Source: Albugo candida | Taxonomy: Eukaryota; Oomycota; Peronosporomycetes; Albuginales; Albuginaceae | NCBI GenBank assembly: GCA_905220665.1 | Contig: CAJNAR010000178.1 | Span: forward strand, 1-64,000 | Direction of reading: 5' to 3' | DNA: 64,000 nt | Part shown: piece by piece, positions 20,707-31,946 of the stretch | Layout of the letters: each line of letters starts with the position of its first letter | Position numbering within the stretch: position 1 is the first letter of the stretch | Notes under the pieces: generated by a model | Seen by the model: the letters and a program-made list of their open reading frames with translations, nothing else | Told to the model about the DNA's origin: nothing | Database searches by the model: none | Program-made: the position numbers and the translations under genes

Positions 20707-22966
20707 ACTTCATTTGAGAGTTCATTATCGTCTGAAGCTAATAAAATAAAATCTTCGGTACATATTCATGTTTCCAAGCCATATTGAATTAGCTTAATTA
20801 AGTAGGTTGATATTTAGAGGAGGGTCTTTGACTCCGCCGATGGGCCCCACCGCTGCTAATTTGCATGAATAGGCTAGAGGCTACAGAGTGATTGCAAGCT
20901 ACATGAAAGCTTACCATTCAAATAAAGTACACATTGGCATCCGTTACTAAGATGTGTCACATCTTTGCCAGCATTTTGTGTGTCTCCTCACAAGTAGAGC
21001 ATCTCAGCGTGTTTTATCTTCTCGTCTTTCAGTAAAAATATGATCTCTTTTATTCCATCTTTGAGACATCTAACACGATTCTGGTGTACTCAACAGCTGA
21101 CTTGCAATACATGCACACGTAGGAGTCAGAGCCAACCGGGAAACCATCCGAAATTATCTTATGAAACTTAGGATATCTTATAAAGTCGAGGTGATATCGA
21201 CGTTGAATGCGCTTTGGTCAACAGAACGGAAATCAGAATTGGGAAGTTTACACTCATAGGGAAAGAAGGTAAGAACGATGCAGAACGCAAGCATTCGATG
21301 TCGTTGGATCCTTTAGATTGTATCAATTATTCTGACAAAGCGATCGCAAAAGTACGCTGTGACAAGCATCTCACACTAAATCTGACGTGACGAAAATTGT
21401 GCACGTTCTGATGAGAATGGTCAGCTTGATGACTGTTTAGCGCACAGAGAGTCGCCCTGAAACATTTTACTTCATTCGAATTCTTCGACAATTGTTGCGG
21501 TATTGTACGCAACGACAGCTGAGACGGAAGCGATGGCAAGCTCATCCGAAATGTAGAATTTTCTGACTGATGCCGTTCTTTGCAATAATCATTGTAACGT
21601 ATCTTGATCGGCTCCTGCATTGCTTTGTGGCCTGTGACTCTTTTTTTTTAAGTACGAGACACGACCATTTCATACTTCACAGAAGTGCTTAGAGCAGAAA
21701 GTCGAATTCAGACATACTCTTTATCGAATTGTGGATATCACTTAACGTGACATAAAAAGCCGTTCGTCTTCTCGGGATGCTCTTTTCACACAAAACAGAC
21801 GTCAGATATGTTCATTTGAACTAATAGATTTCATTGATCACATCGAAATCATCTTGTTTTTCTAGTTCGTCACGATCTTTTGTGTGTATTTTCTTTAGTC
21901 GATACCATTAGAATTGCATTATCAAATGCATCAGCAGACTCGAACTGATTTAATAGTAGAATTATAGCTGTTGAAAATTAACATTTAAGTCTCCTATCAT
22001 TCATGCACAAACAGTAAGCGAGAGGGTCGTCTGGGTACGCTAAGGACGCCCCATCATCCTTTGATGTGGTACCAATGCATCAGCTGGTTTCGACTATTTG
22101 CAGAATGTTCTCATCACGGCTCGAGTGATGCATCTCAATTGCACTATAATGTACCGGAAAAGGTGTCATTGTTTGAGTCAAAGCAAAAGTTGCTCATGAA
22201 GTCCCGGCCAATCAGTGTAGATTGAAAAGTTCTCAGGGATACAGCTCAAAGGCGTTTGAATTAGATGCCGTGACTATCATCAGACAACATTATCAAATCT
22301 ACTCGTATGGCTCCTGAAAATGACAACATGATAATGAGAAATACCATTCAGATCCACACCTCTTTATTTGCGCAGCAGAGATGTTTCTATGTCAAAACGG
22401 TACCAATTCGGCCCGAGGCAGTGCAGAATACGTCTGATACATTCTGACTCGGTTTGATGGCATCTTATGAGCACATACATTCGCATGTGATATGACAGCA
22501 TCTCTTCCTTTACGGATAGTCTAATAAATCTTTTTCTCCGAAAAAAGTTGTTATGTCGTGCTTCATTAAATCGAAGATCTATCACATCACGCAATAACTT
22601 GAGACATCCTGCTCCATCAGAAAACGGACCTACGCTGCTTGCACTGATGGACATGATTCTATTATTCTATGATTACCATAGTCGATAGTTTTGCTAAAAA
22701 ACATGAAAAGTTTGCATTAGTGTAAAGGGTGAAGCCATATGTACTGCTCTACATTGACCACAACAACTCATGACAGTACATAACGGATGCCAGGCTCAGT
22801 GATTGCACAGGATGTAGAACTGTGTAGATACGCTTGTCTTTACAACATACGAAGTAGCTCAACAGGCTACGCACGATACATACCGCAAGTCTTTTTTGGT
22901 CGCTTTGATTGAGCGAAAACACACACCACATCAGCTTTACATAACTAATAAATAATACAAGAACTA
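20707..22966. other. Intergenic, no supported gene
   Basis: Short frames only (up to 97 codons at 21327-21620 minus, 96 at 22364-22654 minus), without recognisable domains. The last 100 bp should include the promoter of the gene starting at 22,967, but no clear Inr/FPR was found. Confidence 0.5.
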
Positions 22967-25518
22967 ATGTGGAATTGGATTACGGGTGCATCCAAACACG
23001 ACGACAAACGAACACATTCTTTCTTCTCCAACCTATGGACACAGTCAATTCTCGCCTTACCAGCGGACCCAATTCATCACGACGAAGAATTGACACTCGA
23101 TAAGCTTTCGTATACATACTCTCAATTAAAACACTTTCGCAAAATCCCGAACCATCTGCTTATCGAATCTCTTCGCGCAATCTCTGAGTATCTCGTCTTT
23201 GCGGATCAGCACCACAGACTAGAAAACTGCTCCGCTGAAGCGATCAAAGCCGCAGCCTTTTTCGATTTCTTCGGTGAGAAAAACATACTCTCGCTGTTAC
23301 TCGAAATGGGAAACGCTTCGTTGGATGCTGCAGTTCAAATTCAAATACTTCAGACGCTTTGTATTTGGTTTCAAAATATTGCCACTCGGACTGTATTATT
23401 TTATATCTTATCGAACAATTTCGTAAATCGATTATTACAGTGTCCATTTTCCCTTATGACCGACGAAGATGTTCGCGATTGGTACGTCACATTGCTCAAG
23501 GCTCTAGCAGCTCGCCTGGACGCGGAGACTGTGCAGTTCTTCTTGGATCAAAGACGACGTGACTTCGCCTTATTCGCGCAAGCGCTCAAGTTTCGACAGA
23601 GCTCAGAGAGTATGATACAAACCGCAGTCAAAACGATTCTACTTCAGATCTTGCAGGTGAATGATCCACGGGTCCATCAGTTTTTGCTGCTTTCATCCAG
23701 TTTTCAATACTTTGAAGAATTGGTCGATAACCTTATGGAAATGGCGTTGAAGACGCAAGAGCTTTTACATGAACGAGGTACCATTAAGCCGAAGAAAAAG
23801 CTTTCACATGGACATCGAAACCACGCTGTGTCGGTAGACCAAAGTCTGGAAGGATATTGCAACGTGTTATATTACCTGCAAGATCTGCTACAGGTGGACG
23901 TGCCAGAGCTAGCGTATCGATTGGGAAGCACTATTTACGACCGTCACATCAAAGCCTTCTTGGTTGGCAGCTTGCTTCCAGCATGTCAACCGCCGCCTCA
24001 GCGTGTTTGTACGGCTTTGGCAACGTTTCTTCTAGCTCAGCTTCTCCAGATTATCGAGTACGCACCTTTGATCAATGCGACATGCTTTCTGTACGTACGC
24101 TCGTTTCAATTACGCATCGTATAGCTAATCGAAAGTGTGATAGATTGTTCTCCATCGAGCCATTGCGTGACTGTTCGTACGCAACAATGACATTTGGCGC
24201 AGGAGCTTCCTCGAAACAATCCAACTCGACTCCTCCGACTCGGTCCGAATTTCTCTTCCACAAGCATACATCAAAAGAATGCTCCAAGTCACTCTGTTAT
24301 TTCGATACACGTTTCGAGTATGGAGAATGGCCCATCGAAGAGATCGTCGGACTTGGAATTTCAGATCAAAACTGTATCCGGGCGTCTATTTTGAAGTTGG
24401 TGACTTCAAGTGATCCGCTTCTTTCGTACAACGCGATGCTTTTAGTATGGCACGTTTGCAAGAACATCAGTGTGGATCGCTCACTCCTCAAGGAAGTCAA
24501 CATCATAGAAGCTCGTAAATCCACTCGTTGCGATTCTGAGATTTCAAACAGCGACCAGCAAGTACGGCAAGAAGTCTCATCAGAGTCGATAATGAGCGAT
24601 TGCGACGTTGCGTCAGCCGATCGTCAGAGAAGCAGTGTTGTATCCATCTCCAAAGAAGTTGAGAGAAGCTGTCTGATCGATCGTATCTTATCTACACTGA
24701 ACCCAATCGATTCGCCAGTGAGAAATTTGAAGCTGGCGGTCCATCTTTTGCTTCACACTGTGTCCAGTGAAAGCATTGAGCTCACTCGACCTCTTGACGA
24801 CGAACAAGCGCACACATTCAGTAAGGTTTTATGTCAAAGTGCTAAGCGCGTCATTTTGTGCGTACATGAAAGCATACCGACATGTGACTGCGTGCAAGTG
24901 ATTGAGAATGAGATCTCATTATCCAGAGCTCCATCTAACATTTCGTCACGTTTCCTTATTCGTGAGAGAAATCCGGTCGAAACAAATGCAAATGAATGCG
25001 ATGTAAAGTCAATGCGACGTGCATTGCGAGTATTTCTCACTCTGCGTGAAGCGTATCGACGTTTGTACCCAAAAAGATACGACGATTTGGATCGCATAGT
25101 AACATTTCGACATATAAAGACACAGGAGCTACATCAGTGTTTCCAAAAGGGTACACCGATCGAAATGGAAAATTTGGTATCGCTGTCATGTGTGTGGAAT
25201 AAGAGCGTTTCCGGAGCGTTTATTATCAGTCCCGAAGCAATCATTCTCGCTCAAGGGAGCAGAGAATTGGGATCGACTTCTGTCCGTTTTTTCCTCCAAA
25301 TTCATACGACAAAGTGCTCGATCGACAAACAGAACGATTGCATTTTGCAGATGATGGAATCCTCTTCGTCAAATATGCATTTTTCCATGCAGTTTGAGAA
25401 TGCCAGTGACTGCAGCCAAGCATTGGATCATTGGCGCATTTCTAGGGCCGAAGTCAATGGATTTAAAGTGTATCATTTTATACAGTATCTGAATCGTCTT
25501 GTTGATATCGATCTCTAA
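22967..25518 (+). CDS. CLEC16A: CLEC16A-like protein with FPL domain
   Basis: Homologue of CLEC16A / C. elegans GOP-1 / Drosophila Ema, membrane-associated proteins that act in endosome and autophagosome maturation and mitophagy. The N-terminal FPL domain (about residues 45-220) is clear: IESLRAISEYLVFADQ, FDFFGEKNI, a QTLCIWFQNI-like stretch, LFYILSNNFVNRL, then DFALFAQALKF and MIQTAVKTI. These follow the CLEC16A order and spacing. Two long frames overlap and are joined by a 53-nt intron, 24,091-24,143 (GTACGT...GATAG, with a CTAAT branch-like site), phase 2. The spliced product is about 832 residues, within the family's range of 800-1050. The C-terminal half is weakly conserved, as is usual. 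It starts the dense block of core genes. The frames are intact and the gene is probably functional. Confidence 0.88.
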
Positions 25519-26200
25519 GCATTTATACAATTAATGTGTGAGGTAAAAGAAGATGTAATGAGAAGGGTACAAGCTGATGATATGCAGCTGGCTTTTGTTG
25601 GCTGGTTACATGAAGAATCGTACTGATTTTGACGAGCTATCCGCATGATAAGGTGTGAAGTGGCTGGTTTCAGAGTATGAATAGCTACTGGGAACCTTAC
25701 AGGATGATTTTACGAAGAAGTTTAGGCGGCAAGAATTGCGCCTTAACCCGACAAAGGCCCGTTCAAACTGCTGGAAATATTAGGTCCCACAGGTGATAGG
25801 AACCCACAAGTGCTGGACCGAATATAACCGTTGCGTAATTGTTGTGCTGAGTCAAGTAGAAATGACGCACCAGATCGTCGATCGACATCCCTACTCCCTC
25901 AACTACCCGTTTTGGCGTAATGGATTGGAGAAAGACACGCTGTAATCGTGGCATTTCCTCACCGGGAAGCCTCATATAGTCAACTCGCCAAATGTCACAG
26001 CTAACTCTCACCAGTAATATCATTTGTCGGACGTTATTTTGTATCGGAGTACGCCGGGATGTCTTTCCCCACACACTGTATTATTTTCATGTATCATCTA
26101 GAAGAGGGTATGTGATACTAGGAAATTGGATGAATGTGTGGTTGGCACGGGACAACGACGGAAAAGTAAGGTCACCATGTTTCATTATTCATTTACCAGG
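25519..26200. other. Intergenic between CLEC16A-like and secreted-protein genes
   Basis: Contains the ATATGCAGCTGGCTTTTG motif shared with 19,995-20,030, and a 103-codon minus frame (25763-26074) without domain. No gene is called. Confidence 0.5.
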
Positions 26201-26560
26201 ATGAAAGCCGCACTCCTCCTTGACTTATTCGTATTCCTATGGTATTCTGGGCACTCCGCCAATCTGATATCTTTTGATGTCACCGTTGGTTTACCGTACA
26301 TCTCTCGATGTCAAGAGTGTCTGTTACACGCAGGCGCAATTCACGTCGAAGAGGAAGAGGTGCCTGTCAACAATCAAAACATATTTACCGCCAGATATTG
26401 GGTCATCGGTCTATCAGAGTATTTTCTAACAAATTTCGCCAATTGCTATGGTAGCGAAATCTGTCTCATACTAACAGTCAAAGATTCAAAACGTGCAATT
26501 CCCAATGAAGATATAGGCGGGACGCACTCCACTCCCCCAACTACCTATAATTACACATAA
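26201..26560 (+). CDS. Small secreted protein with CxxC
   Basis: The open frame begins at 26,126, but the ATG at 26,201 gives a textbook signal peptide: MK, then a hydrophobic run (ALLLDLFVFLWY) and a probable cut near ...GHSA at residue 19-20. That start gives 119 residues. The mature part has four cysteines, including a RCQECLLHAG stretch (C-x2-C-x4-G), close to but not identical with the CX2CX5G motif of the Albugo CCG effector class. The C-terminus is polar. It sits between conserved housekeeping genes, not in the repeat-rich part. Function is unknown. Secretion is predicted from sequence, and an effector role is only an inference. Confidence 0.6.
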   Translation: MKAALLLDLFVFLWYSGHSANLISFDVTVGLPYISRCQECLLHAGAIHVEEEEVPVNNQNIFTARYWVIGLSEYFLTNFANCYGSEICLILTVKDSKRAIPNEDIGGTHSTPPTTYNYT

Positions 26561-26650
26561 AAATTGCACGTGGAACAGCAATTTCTTTTCCTATTCCTCT
26601 TTATGCGAGATATGTATGCAGAAATGGAGTGATTCGGGCAAACTATGTAA

Positions 26651-27435
26651 GCCTTTCTTCAATTGAAAGTGTGCTCATTTTTTGATGGAACGGTGGCGTT
26701 TTTCTAGAACGATGCGCTTTTGACGACATCTCATCCTTGAATGAGTTGCATTGGTCATTAGCATAAATGAATGTTGGATAATTGCAAATTTCTGTGTCTT
26801 GGCATTTCTCTACACGTTATCATATTGAAATCTGCGATTGCGAACAGGTAGAAGACCATTTCACGGTTTCCTCTGCTGTTCAATTTGATATTGTCCAAAA
26901 TGATTACTCCAAGTGACAATCTGGTCAGGCATCTCCAGCAATCCTGTAATGAAAGCCTAGATTCAGCAAACCCGACTATTTGATAGCATTGCGAACTCAT
27001 TCAAGGATGAGATGTCGTCAAAAGCGCATCGTTCTAGAAAAACGCCACCGTTCCATCAAAAAATGAGCACACTTTCAATTGAAGAAAGGCTTTCATATAT
27101 TCACCCATCGCTTGAATCCCATTTTCAATCCGTAGCTGAAGCTCTTTCTATACAATGTTCAATTTGATATTGTCCAAAATGATTACTCCAAGTGACAATC
27201 TGGTCAGGCATCTCCAGCAATCCTGTAATGAAAGCCTAGATTCAGCAAACCCGACTATTTGATAGCATTGCGAACTCATTCAAGGATGAGATGTCGTCAA
27301 AAGCGCATCGTTCTAGAAAAACGCCACCGTTCAATCAAAAAATGAGCACACTTTCAATTGAAGAAAGGCTTTCATATATTCACCCATCGCTTAAATCCCA
27401 TTTTCAATCCGTAGCTGAAGCTCTTTCTATACAAT
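26651..27435. repeat. Inverted partial copy plus 279-bp tandem duplication of a gene 5' end
   Basis: Two overlapping events are visible. First, 26,878-27,156 is repeated directly as 27,157-27,435 with only a few changes. Second, 26,811-26,987 is an inverted copy of 27,441-27,617 (inside the gene at 27,291), and 26,651-26,754 is an inverted copy of 26,988-27,090 and 27,267-27,369. The near identity shows that the events are recent. The result is a cluster of arms able to form long hairpins upstream of and within the gene. Confidence 0.85.
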
Positions 27436-28336
27436 CGCAATGCTATCAAATAGTCGGGTTTGCTGAATCTAGGCTTTCATTACAGGATTGCTGGAGATGC
27501 CTGACCAGATTGTCACTTGGAGTAATCATTTTGGACAATATCAAATTGAACAGCAGAGGAAACCGTGAAATGGTCTTCTACCTGTTCGCAATCGCAGATT
27601 TCAATATGATAACGTGTGGCTTCGAATGTGGTGAGGTTTCCGAAAGCACTGATTGCAGTTCAGAGAGGGAACGTATAAAGGGCTTAAGTCCTCTGCATAA
27701 TGTTGTAAACTGGATCGAAGGCGTTGAGGCTGCACAATTCACAAATGACAAGCAATATCGTGGTCCGAACTGCTTTCTGGTATTCAAGACGTACCCCAAG
27801 GCATGTGCTTTTTTTAAAAACTCAAATGAAGTCCATCTTTCAGCAATTCGGTTTCTGGTCTCTCTTGATGCAAACCAAAAAGGTCTCAAACGTTTGAAGT
27901 GCGCAATCAAATATCTATCACACTGTAAAAGTCTCGATCTTTTACCTAACGCTATCTGCGAGTACGATCATAAAGTTGTCAATTTGGAGCTCTGAAATTC
28001 AAAACGTCAACTCTTTCTCCAGTTGTGGTAGCTGTCAAGTGGACTTCACACGCTCCAGACGACGCATCAGAAACTGCGGCATTTCAGAACTGTTTCACCT
28101 GTCTCGCGCGCAAGCACAAAGTTGTGCTCGTGTCTATTAAAAAGCGATATCTGTGGCTGGTGCGTTACCAAAAACGTCCCTTAAAATGTGACAGTTGTAA
28201 TCAAAATTTGGCATTTGGACCGCATTTCCCATATGACCAGTTTTATTCGCAGGTACTGGAATCAGATATGAGTTATGATGTTGAGGATGTATCCAATTAT
28301 GGCGCCGTAGTTACACGCAACACGAATTCTCGATAG
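27291..28336 (+). CDS. Conserved-looking protein of unknown function
   Basis: Exon 1 runs from an ATG at 27,291 (an alternative start is the ATG at 27,345). Exon 2 runs 28,023-28,336. A 98-nt intron, 27,925-28,022 (GTAAAA donor, CTAAC branch-like site, pyrimidine-rich CTTTCTCCAG acceptor), joins the two frames in phase 1. The product is about 315 residues, with no signal peptide and no transmembrane helix. The second exon holds a CX2C pair (KCDSCNQN) preceded by a CFTC pair, a possible zinc site. I do not recognise the family. The 5' end lies within a 279-bp tandem duplication and an inverted copy, so start use is uncertain. Without the intron the frame ends at 27,995. Confidence 0.6.
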
Positions 28337-29341
28337 TTTAATACTAATGAAAATGACAGAAAAAACAATCTAGTGTGATCCGTTGCTTTATTTCAACATA
28401 TGTGCGCGTGTCTTGTACGATGATATAAGTATTGAGATGCAACGAATGATGGTCCAGTTCATAGCGTTACAAATGTGTCACTTGCGCCTCTATTCACATG
28501 CATATGCTAGTGTTTGGCAGTTTACTGTACTCTTATGATGATCAAGCGCGAAGCGGGTTGCTAACCGTGCTCTTGTGGCTAGTAAGTCGAGGTAAACATT
28601 CCTAGGTGAACATGGATGAATCTAAATCTATTCTTTGCGTATGCATCGCTTCTTATATCTAATCTGCCCTTATCTAATGACAGCATTTCAGGGCACAAAG
28701 GCTCCACGACACTTGGTTTAACATTTACTCCAACTTGATGAGAAATCTATTTTGATATAGTGAGATTAGCACACATACTTCGAAGAAAGTTATTCACTCT
28801 ACTGTAAATTGATTCAGTCAGCATTTCGAATCATGAAAATAGTCCAAGAAGACCTCCTATTCTCTACTACTTCTCAGTTCAATGGCGATATCTTTTTGTG
28901 AAGAAGTACCACGAACACATAATTTGTCCTGTGTATTGGTCACCTGCTCTATTTTAGGGTTATTGAACATCATTTAGCAGATTGCAAGGATGTATAACCT
29001 CTGATTCATCATGCAATCTTGCACACATCTAGTGAAATCTGCAACATGCCTCGCCTGTTTGCTCGTGTGGTGCGGAACGGTATATAATCAAGAAATCAAC
29101 ACTGATCAACACTGAATATGTATAATACCCTCTCAGCCTCATGGCGAATACCAAGTTATTGCGTAGCTTGTTGCGTCGTTCACTCGATCTACTTTCCAAG
29201 GGTATACATCTTTCCTTGTAAAGCCTACCGTACTTAATACAATCCTTTTAAACCAATCTTCTTGCTCCATTCTCACTCCCTCATTGATCTATACATGTAG
29301 TTGGCGTATTTTCACCCAATCAAATGCTACATTAGGGAGTC
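28337..29341. other. Intergenic, no supported gene
   Basis: About 1 kb of AT-rich sequence with no open frame above 60 codons. The final bases contain the candidate promoter of the next gene. Confidence 0.6.
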
Positions 29342-29348
29342 TCATTTT
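29342..29348 (+). promoter_or_regulatory. Candidate initiator of the TFIIB-like gene
   Basis: TCATTTT fits the oomycete initiator YCAYTYY and lies 17-23 nt before the ATG at 29,365. Confidence 0.4.
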
Positions 29349-29364
29349 CTAATAATACACTTAA

Positions 29365-31033
29365 ATGGACTTGGACGCTAATGCCGAAGACTTTTTCGCA
29401 GCGTTGAATTCAAATGAACCAGCCACATTCCCTGCATTCCCTCCCCACACTCCATCTGCAGCGTCCACTTCACTCATATCTGAGGTTTGTATCGGTTTTT
29501 CGTCAATATTTGTATCAGAAAGTAACCTTTCATTTGACTTTGCAGCAGCTCCAAAGTAGAAATCTGACACACCACAAATCCGACACTAAAAATCGACTCA
29601 ATGTATCCGCAGGCGCTAACCTTGTCGACACGGGCCCATCACTCCCAATGGAAGAGAGGATTGTGAACGTTTTGGTTCCAGAGTTGAAAGTGAGTGATGT
29701 GATGATGCTAATTCGTAAAATGAAGCAATCGGGGAAATCAGATGCCGATGAGTTTTCTGAGCTTGACGCCGAACCGAAAACAGGTGTGCTAAAGACCCGA
29801 AAACGTCATTTTCCGCGTCGATTGCTCACACATTTGATCGTTAAGCGCCGCGATTTCGTTGTGAAAATTGCGGTAATACCGAGCAAAATAATTTTATTAC
29901 GGATTACGCTCGAGGCGATACAATATGTAACGGACCGGATGGAAATGGATGTGGTACCGTTGTACAGGATCACATCGTGCACGAAGGTAGTGCGTATCGA
30001 AAGTTTGAAGGCGAGGAAGATAAATCGCATCACGGGCCGGCTCCAAACAAATTGTTTTCGACCAGCCACAATCTCCGGACGTTGATTTCACAGGTCTTTT
30101 ACACACGCAGTTTCATTTGCTATGAATTCTGTAACGAATTTGATCTTTAGGACGGCGAAATGGCTGGTAACTTGAGACGAGCGGCAGAGTTTGTGGAGAT
30201 GAATCTCAGTCAGATGGGTAAGGATGAACGACGAACTCGTATCGGATACAAGGATCAGGTACATTGCTCTTGTATGGCTAGGAATGCATCAGGGGAATGA
30301 CGTCCAAGTGTAGATGAAACAAAAGGCCTGTCGACTGATTGACCACACAGTAAGCAATTTAGATCTTCACGAAATAGTTGGAAATCGCGCCAAAAAGATG
30401 TTTGCCGAATTTCGAGATGTTCGCGAACATGTGCACCAATTTGAAGCGATGGTAGCCGGCTGTGTCATTGCAGCTTACATGGCCACAGGTCGTGAAATGT
30501 ATACCGCTCAACATGGCCTTTGCGTGGAAGTGGATCCATTCGGCAATTCTGTTCCTAGCAAACCTATCGATGAGACCAAACTGCATCCATTCACTTGTAC
30601 ACTCTGCGATATGAAGTTTAACGCTCGACGTGGAATGCAATTTCACAAATGCACAGGCCGACCCGATACAGTCAAAGTGGAAAATGGTTCTTTGGAGAAT
30701 CTGACGCCTTTGGACCTTCCGATGGAACTTCAGCCTATTGCTGTGATGCGTGATGGAAAGAAATGGTTCAAATGTCCAATTTGCGCTCGAATGTATGCCA
30801 AGGAAGAAAGCCTCCGCGAGCATATGAGCCGCCATAAGAATCAAAGCCAGAAGCGAAGAGAACACATAGAGACTAGTACTGTAGATCCCACTCGACAGCA
30901 GAAACGGACAAAGCTGGCATCAGCCAATCCATCTGTCCAAGTGAATAGAAATGAGCAGGTTATGTTTCGTGGCGCAGGTCGACGTCCATGGATTAAATAT
31001 TTGCAAGAAGAGAATAATATGAAGCGATTATAG
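29365..31033 (+). CDS. TFIIB-type zinc-ribbon/cyclin-like factor with two C-terminal zinc fingers
   Basis: Five exons can be joined: 29,365-29,484; 29,546-29,783; 29,846-30,093; 30,151-30,258; 30,314-31,033. All four introns are GT-AG, 55-62 nt, and keep the frame (477 residues). Residues about 123-175 are a TFIIB-like zinc ribbon: RFRCENCG, DYARGDTIC, then GCGTVVQDHIVHEGSAYRKF. The cysteines are at about 125, 128, 147 and 155 (CX2C-x18-CX7C), so the second knuckle is wider than the usual CX2C. About residues 205-300 look like one cyclin-like helical repeat. Two C2H2/C2HC fingers follow: FTCTLC...H-x-C (about 333-351) and FKCPIC...H-x3-H (about 392-412). The basic tail suits a nuclear DNA-binding protein. 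TFIIB-class factors recruit RNA polymerase II or III. Whether this is TFIIB, a BRF-like or a lineage-specific factor is not settled. The zinc fingers are unusual for the class. Confidence 0.8.
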
Positions 31034-31147
31034 CCAATGGAAAGGTCATCTGATATTTGTATCCAATAGGAAGAGGTGCTTATTGCGTTTTTGTAGCCAA
31101 TGGCAGATGCTTTAACGATGATAATACCCAATAAACGTAATGCAAAG

Positions 31148-31684
31148 TTATCGATTGCCTGTGATATCGGTTAATTCCAAGATGTTATCTGTTGTTACTA
31201 TTTTAACGTGCTCGCCTTTCGCCTTTAATATCGATTCAATATCGGTCGATTCTTCTTCAAACCAGCCCAAGCGATCAGCAATGAGATGCAGATTTTCACA
31301 GTGAGGACAGCGTACGAGCACGACGCCGTGAAAGTAGGCGTTTTTGCTAAGCGTTTTGGCAGATCTAGTCTCACACACTAAGTTCAAAAGCGTTAGTCGG
31401 AATGCTAAGAACGGCGCTTGATTACCTTTGCATGTATAGAGCATGACGAATTTTTCTCCAGGTGACGAGACGCCAGGAATGGCAGTATTCTGATCAGTTT
31501 CACGTACAGGAGTAGATGTATCTTTGGCGCTAAAGCATCGACTACCGAGCTGCCGTTTTGTTTTGAATGATGCACATAGTGTTGAATACAGCGAAAAGCG
31601 GCTTTGAAAAAGAAGTTGCTGCACGTTTCGACGGTTTGATTGTAGTCGTTTGGATGCAGCGAGCAAAAGAGGTCGTCTGTACAT
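31148..31684 (-). CDS. DNLZ: DNLZ/Zim17-type mitochondrial zinc-finger protein
   Basis: Homologue of Zim17/Hep1/DNLZ, the mitochondrial matrix co-chaperone that keeps mtHsp70 soluble for protein import and Fe-S cluster work. Residues 1-55 are rich in Arg/Ser/Leu without acidic residues, like a mitochondrial presequence. The core reads GEKFVMLYTCK, then VCETRSAKTLSK, YFHGVVLVRCPHCENLHLIAD and LGWF, with the two CX2C pairs that bind zinc and the DNL-type NLHLIAD signature. A 48-nt intron (31,378-31,425, GTAATC...CTTAG) lies inside the first CX2C. It is a multiple of three without a stop, so the unspliced frame stays open but would place 18 residues between the two cysteines. The spliced product is about 162 residues. 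The gene converges with the TFIIB-like gene (114-bp gap). Confidence 0.9.
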   Translation of the reverse strand: MYRRPLLLAASKRLQSNRRNVQQLLFQSRFSLYSTLCASFKTKRQLGSRCFSAKDTSTPVRETDQNTAIPGVSSPGEKFVMLYTCKGNQAPFLAFRLTLLNLVCETRSAKTLSKNAYFHGVVLVRCPHCENLHLIADRLGWFEEESTDIESILKAKGEHVKIVTTDNILELTDITGNR

Positions 31685-31946
31685 CGTCTACTCTGCTGAT
31701 TGGCAACGAGCAAGAAATTGTATATTTATAGTACGTTGAGCATTCTTTTGTAAGCGAATGCAATAGATTAGATCAGGATTGTAATATCAGAAGATTACAG
31801 TGCTAGACAACTATTTATGCAAAAGGATAGTGCTAGCAGATATTGGTCATAAATACAAAGAATGAAGCATGTACTGCCTACAGATAGAAATCTATTTGCT
31901 AAAAGCATTCTTTTACTACGGCAATATAACCAATAGCTATATACTT

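Noticed and set aside
20480..20749. 89-codon protein
   Set aside because: The frame runs through both arms of the palindrome, so its openness follows from the repeat and not from coding.
26758..27000. Separate minus-strand gene
   Set aside because: Its sequence is the inverted copy of exon 1 of the gene at 27,291, followed by unrelated codons; a duplication by-product.
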